Of a DNA stretch of 50,051 nt, positions 20,446 to 29,321 are shown in pieces. Within the stretch, counting starts at the first letter, position 1. Every line of letters starts with the position of its first letter. The notes beneath the pieces are model-generated. The model was not told the origin of the DNA. It did no database searches and saw only the letters and a list, made by a program, of their open reading frames with translations. The position numbers were made by a program, and so were the translations under genes. The stretch is from Paracoccaceae bacterium (lineage in GTDB: Bacteria; Pseudomonadota; Alphaproteobacteria; Rhodobacterales; Rhodobacteraceae), in contig JAJEBG010000008.1 of the NCBI GenBank assembly GCA_022824005.1, positions 1-50,051 on the forward strand. The letters are read 5' to 3'.

Positions 20446-21714
20446 TCACTCCTTGTTTCCGCCGGGCTCGGCTCCTTGTGCGGCGCGGCCCTGCGGCCGA
20501 TGAGATCGCCGCGCCACCTGACCGCGTAAAGCCATGGCCAACCCGCTCAACTCTTCGCGAACTTGGTGGATCAAATCCTGTCGCGCCATCCGATTGTCCT
20601 CCCCAATACGCAGCAATTGCACATCAATATTTCTCAACAACATGCGCGCTTCTTCGTTGGCAAAATCAACGGTGACTTTGGCGAGGAGTTCGGCAATTTC
20701 CGATTGACTAGAAGACAACTGTTGTAGGAGTTCATTGGTCGGTGGACCGCTCGCGTAACGTTCGATTTGGACATCTGTCTGATGCTCAATCTTGGCCGTC
20801 AAAGCATCCACGCTTTCCGTTAACTCAGCGATGCCACGCAAGGTGGCTTCCCGCTCGTCCTCAACCCTTGCAAGAATATCATGAAGGGACGTGAGATGCT
20901 CAAGCAACGCCGCGATCGCTGTCTCTGATAGCGATTGACCACTTTCTTCAGCGTCAATGAGAGACTGCCCAAATCCAACTTTGGTGATGCCCGATATCCA
21001 TTCCTCCAGTTCCCGATAAAAGCGGTTCTGGCCGTGTCCGGCGAACAAATCAAGGAGGCCAATGACGAGGGAGCCGGCCAGACCGAGAAGTGACGAGGAA
21101 AAAGCGGTGCCCATCCCACCGAGTTGATCTTCTAAACCGTTCATCAGGCGACTAAACACCTGCACCCCCGCTTCATCCTCGGAGGGCGCGAGCGAGCGAA
21201 TGGTCTCAACCACCGCGGGAACGGTGATGGCAAGGCCAAAAAATGTGCCCAATAGGCCAAGAAAAATGAGCAAATTGGACAAGTAGCGACTGATATCCCG
21301 CACTTCATCCATTCGCGATGCCACTGTGTCCAAAATTGAACGCGCCGATGTTGTCGATATCTGACCTAAGTTTGACCGCGTCCCGAGCATGCCCGCAAGC
21401 GGAGCCAACAGTCGTGGAGGCTTATGTGTCAGGAGTCGCAAAAGTCCTTCTTTATGGACGCCACTCAAGAAACTCTCGATCCAAACCACAGAAGCGGCGA
21501 TTTGGACAACCTGCCAAAAGCAGGCCAGAATACCGATAAAGAAAACTCCAAGGATGAAACCGTTGAGATAACGGTTGGCCAAAAAGATCGGTTCAACAAA
21601 GCCATAAGCCGCGTAAGAACCCACGATCACGAGGACGACAATCAGCAGCATCATTAATGCCTGCTGCAATGGCATGGCAAACTGGGGTCGTTGATCCCTT
21701 GATGTCATAGGCAC
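20446..21714 (-). CDS. MotA/TolQ/ExbB-family proton channel-like protein
   Basis: The 422-residue protein has predicted membrane helices near 20-38, 52-76, 147-168 and 203-224. The last two have the MotA/ExbB signature LGLLGTFFGLAITVPAVVE and MGTAFSSSLLGLAGSLVIGL. The C-terminal 190 residues are cytoplasmic, helical and end in an R/G-rich tail. It is immediately upstream of the OmpA-domain partner (3 bp gap). The two probably form an ion-driven stator-like complex spanning inner membrane and peptidoglycan. A start two codons later (MTSRDQ) is also possible. Confidence 0.85.
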   Translation of the reverse strand: MPMTSRDQRPQFAMPLQQALMMLLIVVLVIVGSYAAYGFVEPIFLANRYLNGFILGVFFIGILACFWQVVQIAASVVWIESFLSGVHKEGLLRLLTHKPPRLLAPLAGMLGTRSNLGQISTTSARSILDTVASRMDEVRDISRYLSNLLIFLGLLGTFFGLAITVPAVVETIRSLAPSEDEAGVQVFSRLMNGLEDQLGGMGTAFSSSLLGLAGSLVIGLLDLFAGHGQNRFYRELEEWISGITKVGFGQSLIDAEESGQSLSETAIAALLEHLTSLHDILARVEDEREATLRGIAELTESVDALTAKIEHQTDVQIERYASGPPTNELLQQLSSSQSEIAELLAKVTVDFANEEARMLLRNIDVQLLRIGEDNRMARQDLIHQVREELSGLAMALRGQVARRSHRPQGRAAQGAEPGGNKE

Positions 21715-21861
21715 CGCTCCATCGCCTTATTCTTTCCCTCACAATATCAATCTATCATATCTGTGAACAAATGCCTCTTACAATTAGAGAGTTCACTGCC
21801 TATAAGGTTGACCGAAAATCCCCAAACAACCAACCGCTTGAGCCGAGGAGAAAGACAAGAC

Positions 21862-22836
21862 ATGGATACTCAGCAAATCAATATGGAAGCGATCATCACC
21901 AGTGCCTCCGCCATAGCGGTCATTGTTCTAGCGATTTTTGCCCTGATTCTCATCCGATTGATGGTTCGGACGGTCCCTCAGGGCGAAAACTGGACCGTTG
22001 AAAGATTTGGGAAATACAGTCGAACGCAAAAACCCGGTTTGCGAATCATCCTCCCCTTGATTGAACGCGTCGGCGCCAAAATCAATATGATGGAAACGGT
22101 TCTGAATGTTGGCTCGCAAGAGGTGATCACCCGCGATAACGCCATGATCTCGGCTGATGCGATCGCCTTTTATCAGGTCATTGAAGCCGAAAGGGCGGCT
22201 TACGAAGTCCGCGATTTGGTTCTTGCGCTTGAGAATCTGACACAGACAAATATCCGTTCTGTCATTGGGGCCATGGATCTTGATGAGTCACTGTCAAATC
22301 GTGATTCCATCAATGCCAAACTACTAAATGTCATTGATGGCGCGGTCAAACCTTGGGGCGTTAAAGTGACGCGGGTGGAAATCAAAGATTTGATGCCCCC
22401 ACCTGATATTTCGGATGCCATGGCTCGACAAATGAAAGCCGAACGCGACAAGCGCGCCGAAATTCTGCAAGCTGAGGGAGAAAAGCAATCGGCGATTTTG
22501 CGTGCCGAAGGTGAAAAGGAGTCACAAATCAGAGAGGCCGAAGGACGACGGCAGGCCGCTTTCCTCGATGCCGAAGCCAGAGAACGGGAGGCGGAAGCAG
22601 AAGCCCGCGCGACCGATAAGGTTTCGCGCTCAATTGCCAAAGGTGACATTCAGGCCCTCAATTACTTTGTGGCCCAAAAGTATACCGAGGCTATTGGCCA
22701 AATTGCATCAGCACCAAATGCGAAAACGATTATGATGCCTCTTGAAGCGGGCAGTCTCATCGGTACGGTGGCGGGTATCGCGGAACTGGCTGGCAATGCG
22801 GTCAAAGAAAGAACGATCGCCTCGCAAGACGAGTAA
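21862..22836 (+). CDS. SPFH/Band 7 membrane protein (QmcA/stomatin-like)
   Basis: The 324-residue product has one N-terminal membrane helix at about 10-33. The Band 7 domain follows: VPQGENWTVERFGKYSRTQKPGL, VITRDNAMISADAIAFYQV, IRSVIGAMDLDESLSNRDSI and VKVTRVEIKDLMPP. The C-terminal coiled coil is EAR-rich (AEGEKQSAILRAEGEKES). I use the ATG at 21862 because GAGGAGAAAG lies just upstream; an open frame runs from 21763 but adds 33 atypical residues. It precedes an nfeD-like gene by 6 bp, the usual pairing of these families. Confidence 0.93.
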   Translation: MDTQQINMEAIITSASAIAVIVLAIFALILIRLMVRTVPQGENWTVERFGKYSRTQKPGLRIILPLIERVGAKINMMETVLNVGSQEVITRDNAMISADAIAFYQVIEAERAAYEVRDLVLALENLTQTNIRSVIGAMDLDESLSNRDSINAKLLNVIDGAVKPWGVKVTRVEIKDLMPPPDISDAMARQMKAERDKRAEILQAEGEKQSAILRAEGEKESQIREAEGRRQAAFLDAEAREREAEAEARATDKVSRSIAKGDIQALNYFVAQKYTEAIGQIASAPNAKTIMMPLEAGSLIGTVAGIAELAGNAVKERTIASQDE

Positions 22837-22842
22837 ATTGTT

Positions 22843-23301
22843 ATGATGCTCTCGCTGCTTGACGGGTTATCACCGTTTCATTGGATATCGCTGGCACTTC
22901 TCCTCGGAGGCGCGGTGATGCTGACATCTCTAGACATGCTTCTCTGGCCGGCCGCCGCATCACTTGCGATCGGTCTTTTGTTGTTCTTTATGCCGGAATT
23001 ATCCGGGCAGATTCAAATCTTGCTCTTTGCCGTTCTTTCTGTATCTGCGGTCATCATTTTTCGGTTTTTTCTCCCCCGCACCGGCAGTCAAACGAAGGTC
23101 GCGGCGTCTCTCAACGATCCATTGACTCGCCTTGTTGGACGGATGGGCACTTTGAGCGAAGTGACTGGCAAGCAAGGCAAAATCGATATTGATGGCGTCA
23201 AATGGTCAGCCCGTTGGACAGATGACGATATCACTCAAGATACAGAGGTTGAGGTCGTCGGCAACGAGAGTTCAGTCCTTAAGGTTCAGAAGAAGCCTTG
23301 A
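22843..23301 (+). CDS. NfeD-family membrane protein
   Basis: The 152-residue protein has about three N-terminal membrane segments (WISLALLLGGAVMLTSLDML, AAASLAIGLLLFFM, ILLFAVLSVSAVIIFRFFL). A C-terminal OB-fold domain of the short NfeD type follows, with LVGRMGTLSEVTGKQGKIDI, VKWSARWTDDDI and DTEVEVVGNESSVLKV. It lacks the serine protease domain of long NfeD proteins. It is paired with the SPFH gene and probably acts with it in membrane microdomains. Its 3' end overlaps the convergent ChaC-like gene by 23 bp. Confidence 0.9.
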   Translation: MMLSLLDGLSPFHWISLALLLGGAVMLTSLDMLLWPAAASLAIGLLLFFMPELSGQIQILLFAVLSVSAVIIFRFFLPRTGSQTKVAASLNDPLTRLVGRMGTLSEVTGKQGKIDIDGVKWSARWTDDDITQDTEVEVVGNESSVLKVQKKP

Positions 23302-23827
23302 GTAATCTGACTTCTCGCAGGAGTGAATCAAGGTCAGAATCGCCAATACCAAGTTCATTCAGTCGGCTGACGGTCTTTTCAAGATAGTCACTGTTGGCCC
23401 CACGCCCACCCGTGGCCTTGGCGATAATTTGGGCCTGCTGTTTCAGGGTCAGGCAGCAATATTGACGATGATCGCGGTCGACAATGTAAGTCAAAGCGGA
23501 CAAAGTGCCACCGCCATCAAGCCGTTCAGCTGTCACCTTGATCTCGCGATAGGCATCAGAGACCAATTCGCGGCGACGGAGTTCGGATAAGACGGATGAA
23601 GCCTCTTTGTCAGCCACCTTCAGCATCAAGCCGAGGCATTGATCCCGTTCTGACCGGTCAAGGGCCAAGACCAAGCCGGGCAACTCTGGCGTGCCACGGT
23701 GATGAACCGACCACATGCAAAAACTCCGCTGGTAGCCACGAAGCACCGCCGGTCGCGTGACCACGGGCGCAAAACCTGGATTCCACAAAAGTGAGCCATA
23801 TCCAAACACCCAAAATTCATGCGCCAC
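23279..23827 (-). CDS. ChaC-like gamma-glutamylcyclotransferase
   Basis: Members of this family cleave glutathione to 5-oxoproline and Cys-Gly. The 182-residue protein begins VFGYGSLLWNPGF, the substrate-binding loop, followed by GYQRSFCMWSVHHRGTPELP. Glu87 in RRRELVSDAYR fits the catalytic glutamate. The C-terminal region QAQIIAKATGGRGANSDYL is typical of ChaC. It is divergent from the DUF2125 gene. The symbol is left blank because substrate specificity is not shown. Confidence 0.88.
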   Translation of the reverse strand: MAHEFWVFGYGSLLWNPGFAPVVTRPAVLRGYQRSFCMWSVHHRGTPELPGLVLALDRSERDQCLGLMLKVADKEASSVLSELRRRELVSDAYREIKVTAERLDGGGTLSALTYIVDRDHRQYCCLTLKQQAQIIAKATGGRGANSDYLEKTVSRLNELGIGDSDLDSLLREVRLLKASSEP

Positions 23828-23903
23828 GCTTTATCAATCTCCATGTCGCCGGTTACCAAATCGTCGTATACCGTTGCGGTATTTCAAGTTAAAAGGCAAG
23901 ACT

Positions 23904-24896
23904 ATGATTGTTCGAACTCTGATCGGTATTGTCCTTATCTGTCTTGCGCTATGGTCAGGCTATTGGTTTTTTGGCAAAGATATCCACCGCAAGGCGATTG
24001 AAAATATCGCTTTGGAGTTCAGCAAAGAAGGAATATCGTTAAACCACACCGCCATTCGTGTGGCCGGGTTTCCTAACCGATTTGATACGAGGGTTGCGCA
24101 ACCCTCCCTAGTTGACACTCGCGATAGGTTTTCTTGGTACGCCGAATTTCTGCAAATCCTCTCCTTGAGTTACCAGCCCTACAAATTGATTATTGTGTGG
24201 CCTGAACAGCAAACAGTTTCCCTTGGAGACCATCAGATCAACATTGAGTCAAAGGGCCTCCGAGCCAGTCTCTCTATTCAACAATTCGATGCCATTAACC
24301 TCGATAATATCATTGGCGAGGCGGGGCTGATCAAATTGTCGAGTTCACGTGGATGGAGCCATCAATTCAGCGACGTTTTGCTGGCGATGCGTCACGTCAA
24401 CCCCTCTGAGGAATCCAATGGCATCGAAATTGCGGCACGCGCGGTGCGCCTCCTTCCATCAATCCCACCAACTGAAGCGACAGCGCCCCCTCATTGGTTG
24501 GCGCAACTTATGACCGATTTTAAAGACACTAAGATGTCGATGGTGGTAGAATTTGACGACGCGTTTTCAATAGAAAAGTGTACCTCGGGCTTAATTGAAC
24601 TCCGACGAATCGAAGTCAATGATAGCACACTCCGCTGGCAGCACGGCGAGATGACTATCAACGCTCAACTCGACGTCATTGACGGCCAATTACAGGGATA
24701 TGTCAATATAGATGCGGGGAAGCGAGGCTTCACGTCCCTCCTCACCAATTCGGGAATGCCCTCCGAACTTCAGCTCGCGGCATTTCTTGTTGATCAATTC
24801 TCGGAGAGCCAAATCAGCGCCCATCTCCAAGACGGAAAATTGACCTATCAGGGCAGCCCCCTCTTTAGCGTACCGAGACTGCGTCTATGTTCCTAG
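23904..24896 (+). CDS. DUF2125 domain-containing protein
   Basis: The 330-residue product starts with a membrane anchor or signal (IVRTLIGIVLICLALWSGYWFF). The DUF2125 signature follows, RVAGFPNRFDTRVAQPSLVD, then beta-rich repeats. The family is alphaproteobacterial, envelope-associated and of unknown function. The ATG at 23904 has AAAAGG upstream; an open frame extends to 23757 but would precede the membrane segment with unlike sequence and overlap the divergent ChaC-like gene. It converges on tyrC with a 2-bp gap. Confidence 0.82.
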   Translation: MIVRTLIGIVLICLALWSGYWFFGKDIHRKAIENIALEFSKEGISLNHTAIRVAGFPNRFDTRVAQPSLVDTRDRFSWYAEFLQILSLSYQPYKLIIVWPEQQTVSLGDHQINIESKGLRASLSIQQFDAINLDNIIGEAGLIKLSSSRGWSHQFSDVLLAMRHVNPSEESNGIEIAARAVRLLPSIPPTEATAPPHWLAQLMTDFKDTKMSMVVEFDDAFSIEKCTSGLIELRRIEVNDSTLRWQHGEMTINAQLDVIDGQLQGYVNIDAGKRGFTSLLTNSGMPSELQLAAFLVDQFSESQISAHLQDGKLTYQGSPLFSVPRLRLCS

Positions 24897-24898
24897 AA

Positions 24899-25825
24899 TT
24901 ATTGGGGTGAAGTTGGCCGCGTGCTGTGACGGCCAAAGTCCGTCTCTCCAGTGTCTTGACCCGCTTCAATGACGCCCTTACGAATCGCACGGGTGCGTTG
25001 AAAATATTCTTGCAACATCTCGCCATCTCCGGTTCGAATGGCGCGCTGCAAGGCAAACAATTCTTCGGTAAACCGCCCCAAGATTTCGATGGTCGCTTCC
25101 CGATTGCTCAAAAAAACATCGCGCCACATAATGGGATCCGACGCCGCGATACGGGTAAAATCACGAAAACCTGCCGCCGAGTACTGAATGACTTCAGAAT
25201 TGGTCACCCGGCGCAGATGATCGGCGACCCCCACCATGGTATAGGCGATCAGATGGGGGGCATGCGAAGTCACCGCGAGCACAACATCATGGTGATCATG
25301 ATCCATGATTTCGACCTTTGATCCCAGCGATTCCCAAAAACGAATCAACCTCTGAACAGCTTGCTGATCAGTGCCTTCAGGCGGTGTCAGAATGCACCAC
25401 CGTTTGTCAAACAATGTGGCAAAGCCAGAACTCGGCCCCGATTGCTCGGTGCCGGCGATTGGGTGAGACGGCAGGAAGTTGACATCATCGGGCACCAAGG
25501 GTGCGAGCTGACGAACAACATGACCCTTGACTGAGCCCACATCACTCAACGTCGCCCCCGATTTCAGATAAGGCACAATTCGTTTGGTGATGTCCTTAAA
25601 GGCACTCACTGGCGTGCAAAGAACGACCAAATCGGCTCCCGACGCCGCTTCTTCTGGGTTATCAAACATCGCATTGACGAGATTAAGTTTAATGGCCGTC
25701 GCTTTGGTTTCGGCACTCTTGGCACAACCAACTATGGTTTCGGCCACTTTTTTCTCCCTCATGGCAAGCGCCATGGAGGAGGCTATCAATCCCATCCCGA
25801 TCAGTGCCACACGTTGATAAATCAT
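24899..25825 (-). CDS. tyrC: prephenate/arogenate (cyclohexadienyl) dehydrogenase
   Basis: The enzyme oxidatively decarboxylates prephenate and/or arogenate in tyrosine synthesis. The 308-residue protein has an N-terminal Rossmann fold, VALIGMGLIASSMALAM. The position normally occupied by Gly (GLIGSS) is Ala15. The helical C-terminal domain contains DVGSVKGHV, FLPSHPIAGTEQSGPSSGF and AVTSHAPHLIAYTMV, with substrate-binding His and Arg residues. It lies 5 bp downstream of hisC on the same strand, the common alphaproteobacterial arrangement. Confidence 0.92.
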   Translation of the reverse strand: MIYQRVALIGMGLIASSMALAMREKKVAETIVGCAKSAETKATAIKLNLVNAMFDNPEEAASGADLVVLCTPVSAFKDITKRIVPYLKSGATLSDVGSVKGHVVRQLAPLVPDDVNFLPSHPIAGTEQSGPSSGFATLFDKRWCILTPPEGTDQQAVQRLIRFWESLGSKVEIMDHDHHDVVLAVTSHAPHLIAYTMVGVADHLRRVTNSEVIQYSAAGFRDFTRIAASDPIMWRDVFLSNREATIEILGRFTEELFALQRAIRTGDGEMLQEYFQRTRAIRKGVIEAGQDTGETDFGRHSTRPTSPQ

Positions 25826-25830
25826 GAGCG

Positions 25831-26913
25831 TTAGCGCCTCATAAAATGGTCGATCGAATCAGCCACCGCATGATTGGCCGTCTCGCTGCCAATAGAAATT
25901 CTCAAACAATGGGGCAATTGGTAGCTTTCCATCCGCCGAACGAGGATTCCGTCCTTTCGGAGCCATTGATCGCAATCTAGGGCCTTCTTGGCCCCATCAA
26001 AACGTGCCAACAAAAAATTTGCCGATGAGTCGTCGCATTTGACACCACTAGCCTCTAATCGCAGGCGTAACCATTGCCGCCATTGGCGATTGAATGATTG
26101 GCTATGGCACATATATTCGCGATCCTTCAATGAGGCGATCGCCGCCGCTTGCGCCGGTCCATTAACATTAAACGGGGCTCTCATTCGAGCTATCGCATCC
26201 ATAATCGATCGTGGCCCGATCCCATAACCTATTCGCAAAGCCGCAAGACCATAGATTTTTGAAAAAGTTCGGGTGGTCACGACATTGGGGCGCGATGTGG
26301 CCAAATCGAGACTGCCATCGGCGGGTTCATTAAATTCTGCGTAAGCCCCATCAATGACCAAGATAATATGCGGCGGTAGGTGATTGGCCAACCATTCAAG
26401 TTCACCGCTCTGGATTCTATTTCCGGTCGGATTGGACGGATTGGCCAGATAGACGAGACGTGTCCGTGGCGAGCAGGCGGCTAGAAGATCACGAACATTA
26501 ACTTGTCGGTTGGTCTCCTCCGCTTCGATGGGCTGAGCGCCAACCGATCGGGCAAATATCGGATACATGAGAAAACCGTGTTTCGTATAAACGATTTCGG
26601 CACCCGGCTCGGCAAAGGCCTGCGCCAACAATCCTAAAATCTCATCCGAGCCATTGCCGCAGACAATGAGGTCTGAATCAATTCCCAGACGCTCCGAGAT
26701 GGCCTCGCGCAGCGCCGAATGATCAGATGACGGGTATAGATTTAGACCGTCGAGACATTCCTTGAACGCGGCAACCGCCATTGGGGAAGGCCCTAGCGGG
26801 TTTTCATTGGCACTCAATTTGAACACCGAATCACGGCCTTCAATGCTCGCCTCGCCCGACTTGTAGGGTTTAATGTCGGCCAATCCCGGCCGAGCTGTGA
26901 TCGCCATATTCAC
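25831..26913 (-). CDS. hisC: histidinol-phosphate aminotransferase
   Basis: This PLP enzyme acts in histidine synthesis and, next to tyrC, probably also transaminates aromatic keto acids. The 360-residue protein has FKLSANENPLGPSP near the N-terminus, YLANPSNPTGN at about 155-165, DGAYAEF at 188-194 and the PLP lysine Lys219 in TRTFSKIYGLAALRIGYG. The frame starts at a GTG (26913); an ATG two codons later (26907) is an alternative. Both lie upstream of the conserved region. Confidence 0.94.
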   Translation of the reverse strand: MNMAITARPGLADIKPYKSGEASIEGRDSVFKLSANENPLGPSPMAVAAFKECLDGLNLYPSSDHSALREAISERLGIDSDLIVCGNGSDEILGLLAQAFAEPGAEIVYTKHGFLMYPIFARSVGAQPIEAEETNRQVNVRDLLAACSPRTRLVYLANPSNPTGNRIQSGELEWLANHLPPHIILVIDGAYAEFNEPADGSLDLATSRPNVVTTRTFSKIYGLAALRIGYGIGPRSIMDAIARMRAPFNVNGPAQAAAIASLKDREYMCHSQSFNRQWRQWLRLRLEASGVKCDDSSANFLLARFDGAKKALDCDQWLRKDGILVRRMESYQLPHCLRISIGSETANHAVADSIDHFMRR

Positions 26914-27433
26914 TTTGAGTGTTCCCCGCCCTTCATCAAAACCAAAGGAATTGAAATTCTAATCCTCATCATTCAAATGGCACCGATCCACAAGTTTGCC
27001 CCTCGCAGACGAGATCGCGGCCGCATTTCTTAGCGGCATGAAGTTGATCGTCATATATTCATTGATCAAGGTCTTCTGGTTCGAAAACCTCTTAAAGTCT
27101 AACATAGAAACTGGAGGATCGTCAATTGATATGGGTTTAATTGACGATGAGACTGGCTCTGAGTGATGATCATTTTAATCTGATTGGCGCGCCTATTCGA
27201 GAGGGTTTTTGAGGAACGGTGTCGTAAACATGGGTGATCATTGTTGCCAATCCCAGAATCCAACCTTGACAGAATAAGGATAAACACGCGTTTTGTGGGA
27301 TTGTTCTTTGGACTCGTCCAACACAGCATGCTTGTGCAACAAAGAATTGAAATTCCTTCTTAAAACCGCTTGTTGTCCATCCTCCTCATTTCCCAATAAA
27401 GACGCCCAAATGTCAGACTCATGGAGCGACGCT
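26914..27433. other. intergenic region upstream of hisC, entry to accessory segment A
   Basis: About 520 bp carry no protein frame I can support. The stretch is AT-rich, unlike the segment that follows. It should contain the hisC-tyrC promoter on the minus strand. It also contains the 10-bp inverted repeat listed separately. No tRNA-like sequence that would mark a typical integration site is visible. Confidence 0.4.
27118..27148. repeat. 10-bp perfect inverted repeat upstream of hisC
   Basis: ATCGTCAATT (27118-27127) and AATTGACGAT (27139-27148) are exact inverted copies separated by 11 bp. It lies about 205 bp upstream of hisC and has no T tract, so it looks more like an operator or a hairpin in a leader than a terminator. 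Confidence 0.45.
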
Positions 27434-27550
27434 GCTAGCCCGGATCGCTCACCAAATCCAAGATTGCATCGCCGCGCGTTGAATCTGGCGGCGTTTTCGG
27501 GCTTTCGACGGGGGTTGCGTGGATCGGTGCCCCGCCGACAGCATTTTGGG
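27434..27550 (+). repeat. direct repeat copy A of the IS1380 end (about 117 bp)
   Basis: This stretch matches 30363-30479 in the same orientation with about three mismatches (near offsets 78, 81 and 109). The two copies bracket the AbiE module. This copy is continuous with the transposase remnant. Confidence 0.85.
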
Positions 27551-28095
27551 GACCGGCGAACGGCCAGTCGGGAGAACAAAACAGAATCATCTGCGGGCGG
27601 CCTGCCGTCGGCAAGGGTTTCAGGCACGGCTCCGCCGAGGCTGGTCCTGCCAGTGCCCGGCGGCTGCGATGCGGCGCAGCTGGCAGGCCACCTTCAGCAG
27701 CCTCGCGCGGATCGTCCCGTACTGAGCCCGGGACAGCGCCGTGCCGGCGAGGCCGACCGAGCCGACGGTCTGGAGCAGGATCCCGGCGAAGGCCGAGAAA
27801 TACAGCCGCAGCTGGTTGGCCCGCATGGTCGCCGTCGGGCCGGTCACGCCGAACACCTTGTCGGCCTCCCGCAGGAGCAGCACCCCGTCGTCCGATGAAA
27901 GCCGTCCGCCATCGAAGCTCGCTGTCACATCTTGGCGAAAGTAATCCACAAGGAGTTCGAGGCATGAGCGGCGGTCCCGACACAGGAATGAACTGGAAAG
28001 GCGACGCGAGGCAAGCGACGAGTTTTCCACAGGAATCCGCGTCCAACTTATCCACAGCCACCTCCTGGTTCCTTTCTGATTCCTGAAGCATACGA
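27434..28095 (-). mobile_element. truncated IS1380-family insertion sequence
   Basis: On the minus strand a short frame joins an N-terminal IS1380 transposase piece (VTASFDGGRLSSDDGVLLLR) directly to a C-terminal piece (MRANQLRLYFSAFAGILLQT, then ARAQ-like SRAQYGTIRARLLKV). The catalytic centre, roughly 280 residues, is therefore missing. The outer end at 27434 begins GCTAGCCCGGATCGCTCACC and is repeated almost exactly at 30363. The other end is lost where an IS5-like fragment begins near 28098. Base composition is clearly more G+C-rich than in hisC. It cannot transpose by itself. Confidence 0.65.
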
Positions 28096-28097
28096 GG

Positions 28098-28301
28098 GCG
28101 TATGACACCGACGCCATTCTTGACCTGATCGAGACGGCGGGAGCAACCGCAAACATTCCGTCGAGGTCCAGCCGGAAGTCGTCAAGGCCGCTTGATCGGG
28201 AGACCTACCGGATGCGCAACCTCGTCGAGCAACTCTTCGGCAAGATCAAGGAGTTCCGCAAAGTCGCCACGCGCTACGACAAGACCGCCCCCAACTTCCT
28301 G
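28098..28301 (+). mobile_element. C-terminal fragment of an IS5-family transposase
   Basis: The plus frame reads AYDTDAILDLIETAGATANI, then PSRSSRKSSRPLDRETYRMR, then NLVEQLFGKIKEFRKVATRY and DKTAPNFL. This is the DDE C-terminal region of IS5/IS427-type transposases, with the final catalytic Glu in the NLVEQLFGKIK helix. The start is cut at the IS1380 junction and the end diverges after NFL, so only about 68 codons remain. Confidence 0.75.
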
Positions 28302-28592
28302 TCAGTCGGTTCCTGCTCCGCTAGATCTCGAACGAATTATTTGAGTCCACAGCCTAGTGAAGGCTGCGAAGGAAGCAATCCGATCTGCAAGAGTTGGGTA
28401 ATCTGCCGATGTTGTTTTTCATTTGTTCATCGCCACGCCCAATGCACTGACGTTTTTTCATGGTCAGCAAGCTCCCGTGCTCGGGCGTGTTCGCCTTTAT
28501 GAGTTTGACTTCGAGGGTGGAGTCGACCGCAGCTACCGTCCGTCACTGACGCTTCCGGCCGTCTCCAAGCAGGGCTCTCGGTCAGGCTCCAT
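28302..28592. other. unassigned 290-bp stretch before the AbiE operon
   Basis: Only short frames are present and none is recognisable. The segment probably represents flanking DNA of the mobile fragments or the upstream border of the AbiE module. Confidence 0.35.
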
Positions 28593-28655
28593 TGTCCCAA
28601 TTATATAGCAAATTTCGGGCTAGCACATGTCCCAAATATGTGGCAATCTTCGGAC
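28593..28655. promoter_or_regulatory. tandem operator-like direct repeats upstream of the AbiEi-like gene
   Basis: Two 28-bp copies start at 28593 and 28628, both opening TGTCCCAA and sharing about 22 of 28 positions, with a 35-bp period. The second copy also contains TGTCC...GGACA as an inverted pair (28628-28632 and 28652-28656). AbiEi antitoxins are known to repress their own operons by binding paired repeats, so these are probable autoregulatory sites. Confidence 0.5.
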
Positions 28656-29321
28656 ATGACAGACAGCGCAGCAACAATGACCTTGCCCACTCGGATTCTT
28701 GATCGGATCAGTGCCGAACCAACCAAGGTCTGGACACCGGGAGACTTTTCGGACGTCGGTTCGCGTGAGGCCGTCGACAAAGCACTCCAGCGAATGGCCA
28801 AGTCAGGCAAGCTCCGCCGCATTGAACGCGGCCTCTACGACAAACCAAGACTCAACAGGTTGACTGGAAAACCGTCGGCACCGGACTATCGCGCTGCCAT
28901 AGAAGCTGTTGCGCGGCGCGACAAGGCTCGCTTTGTCGTGGACGGAATGACTGCCGCCAACACTCTCGGACTGACAAACGCCGTTCCAGCCAAAATCGAA
29001 GTCCTAATCGACGCCCGTCTGAAACCCATCGAGGTAGGCAACCAACGAATCGTCTTTAAGCATGCTGCGCCTAGCCGTCTCTATTGGGCAGGGCGTCCCG
29101 GCATGTATCTTGTTCAGGCTCTGCGCTGGGTCCGCGATACCATGCAAGGCGAGACCGAACGCTCAAAGGTCGATCAAATCATTCGAAAATTGCTGACCGA
29201 CAAGAAGAATGGGCCAAAGCTCACTGAAGACCTTCGCATCGGCCTGTCAGCCATGCCGATCTGGATGCAGGACATTTTGCGCAAACCGGTCATGTCCGCA
29301 GGTGCGGAGAGAAACACATGA
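28656..29321 (+). CDS. type IV toxin-antitoxin AbiEi-family antitoxin (DUF6088)
   Basis: The 221-residue product has an N-terminal winged helix (ILDRISAEPTKVWTPGDFSD, then SREAVDKALQRMAKSGKLRR and IERGLYDKP). The AbiEi/DUF6088 body follows: SAPDYRAAIEAVARRDKARF, VDGMTAANTLGLTNAVPAKI and FKHAAPSRLYWAGRPGMYLV. It should repress its operon and counter the AbiEii toxin. The ATG at 28656 lies directly after the operator-like repeats; starts at 28638 and 28677 are possible. Its stop overlaps the toxin start in ATGA. It appears intact. Confidence 0.8.
   Translation: MTDSAATMTLPTRILDRISAEPTKVWTPGDFSDVGSREAVDKALQRMAKSGKLRRIERGLYDKPRLNRLTGKPSAPDYRAAIEAVARRDKARFVVDGMTAANTLGLTNAVPAKIEVLIDARLKPIEVGNQRIVFKHAAPSRLYWAGRPGMYLVQALRWVRDTMQGETERSKVDQIIRKLLTDKKNGPKLTEDLRIGLSAMPIWMQDILRKPVMSAGAERNT

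Noticed and set aside
18007-21714. Zorya (ZorAB) anti-phage system
   Set aside because: No ZorC/D/E genes are adjacent, and the long tail is in the OmpA partner, not the MotA-like subunit; related stand-alone pairs are common in alphaproteobacteria.
28302-28592. Plus frames such as FDFEGGVDRSYRPSLTLPAV as a coding gene
   Set aside because: Short, without a start or recognisable motif, and lying between mobile-element fragments.
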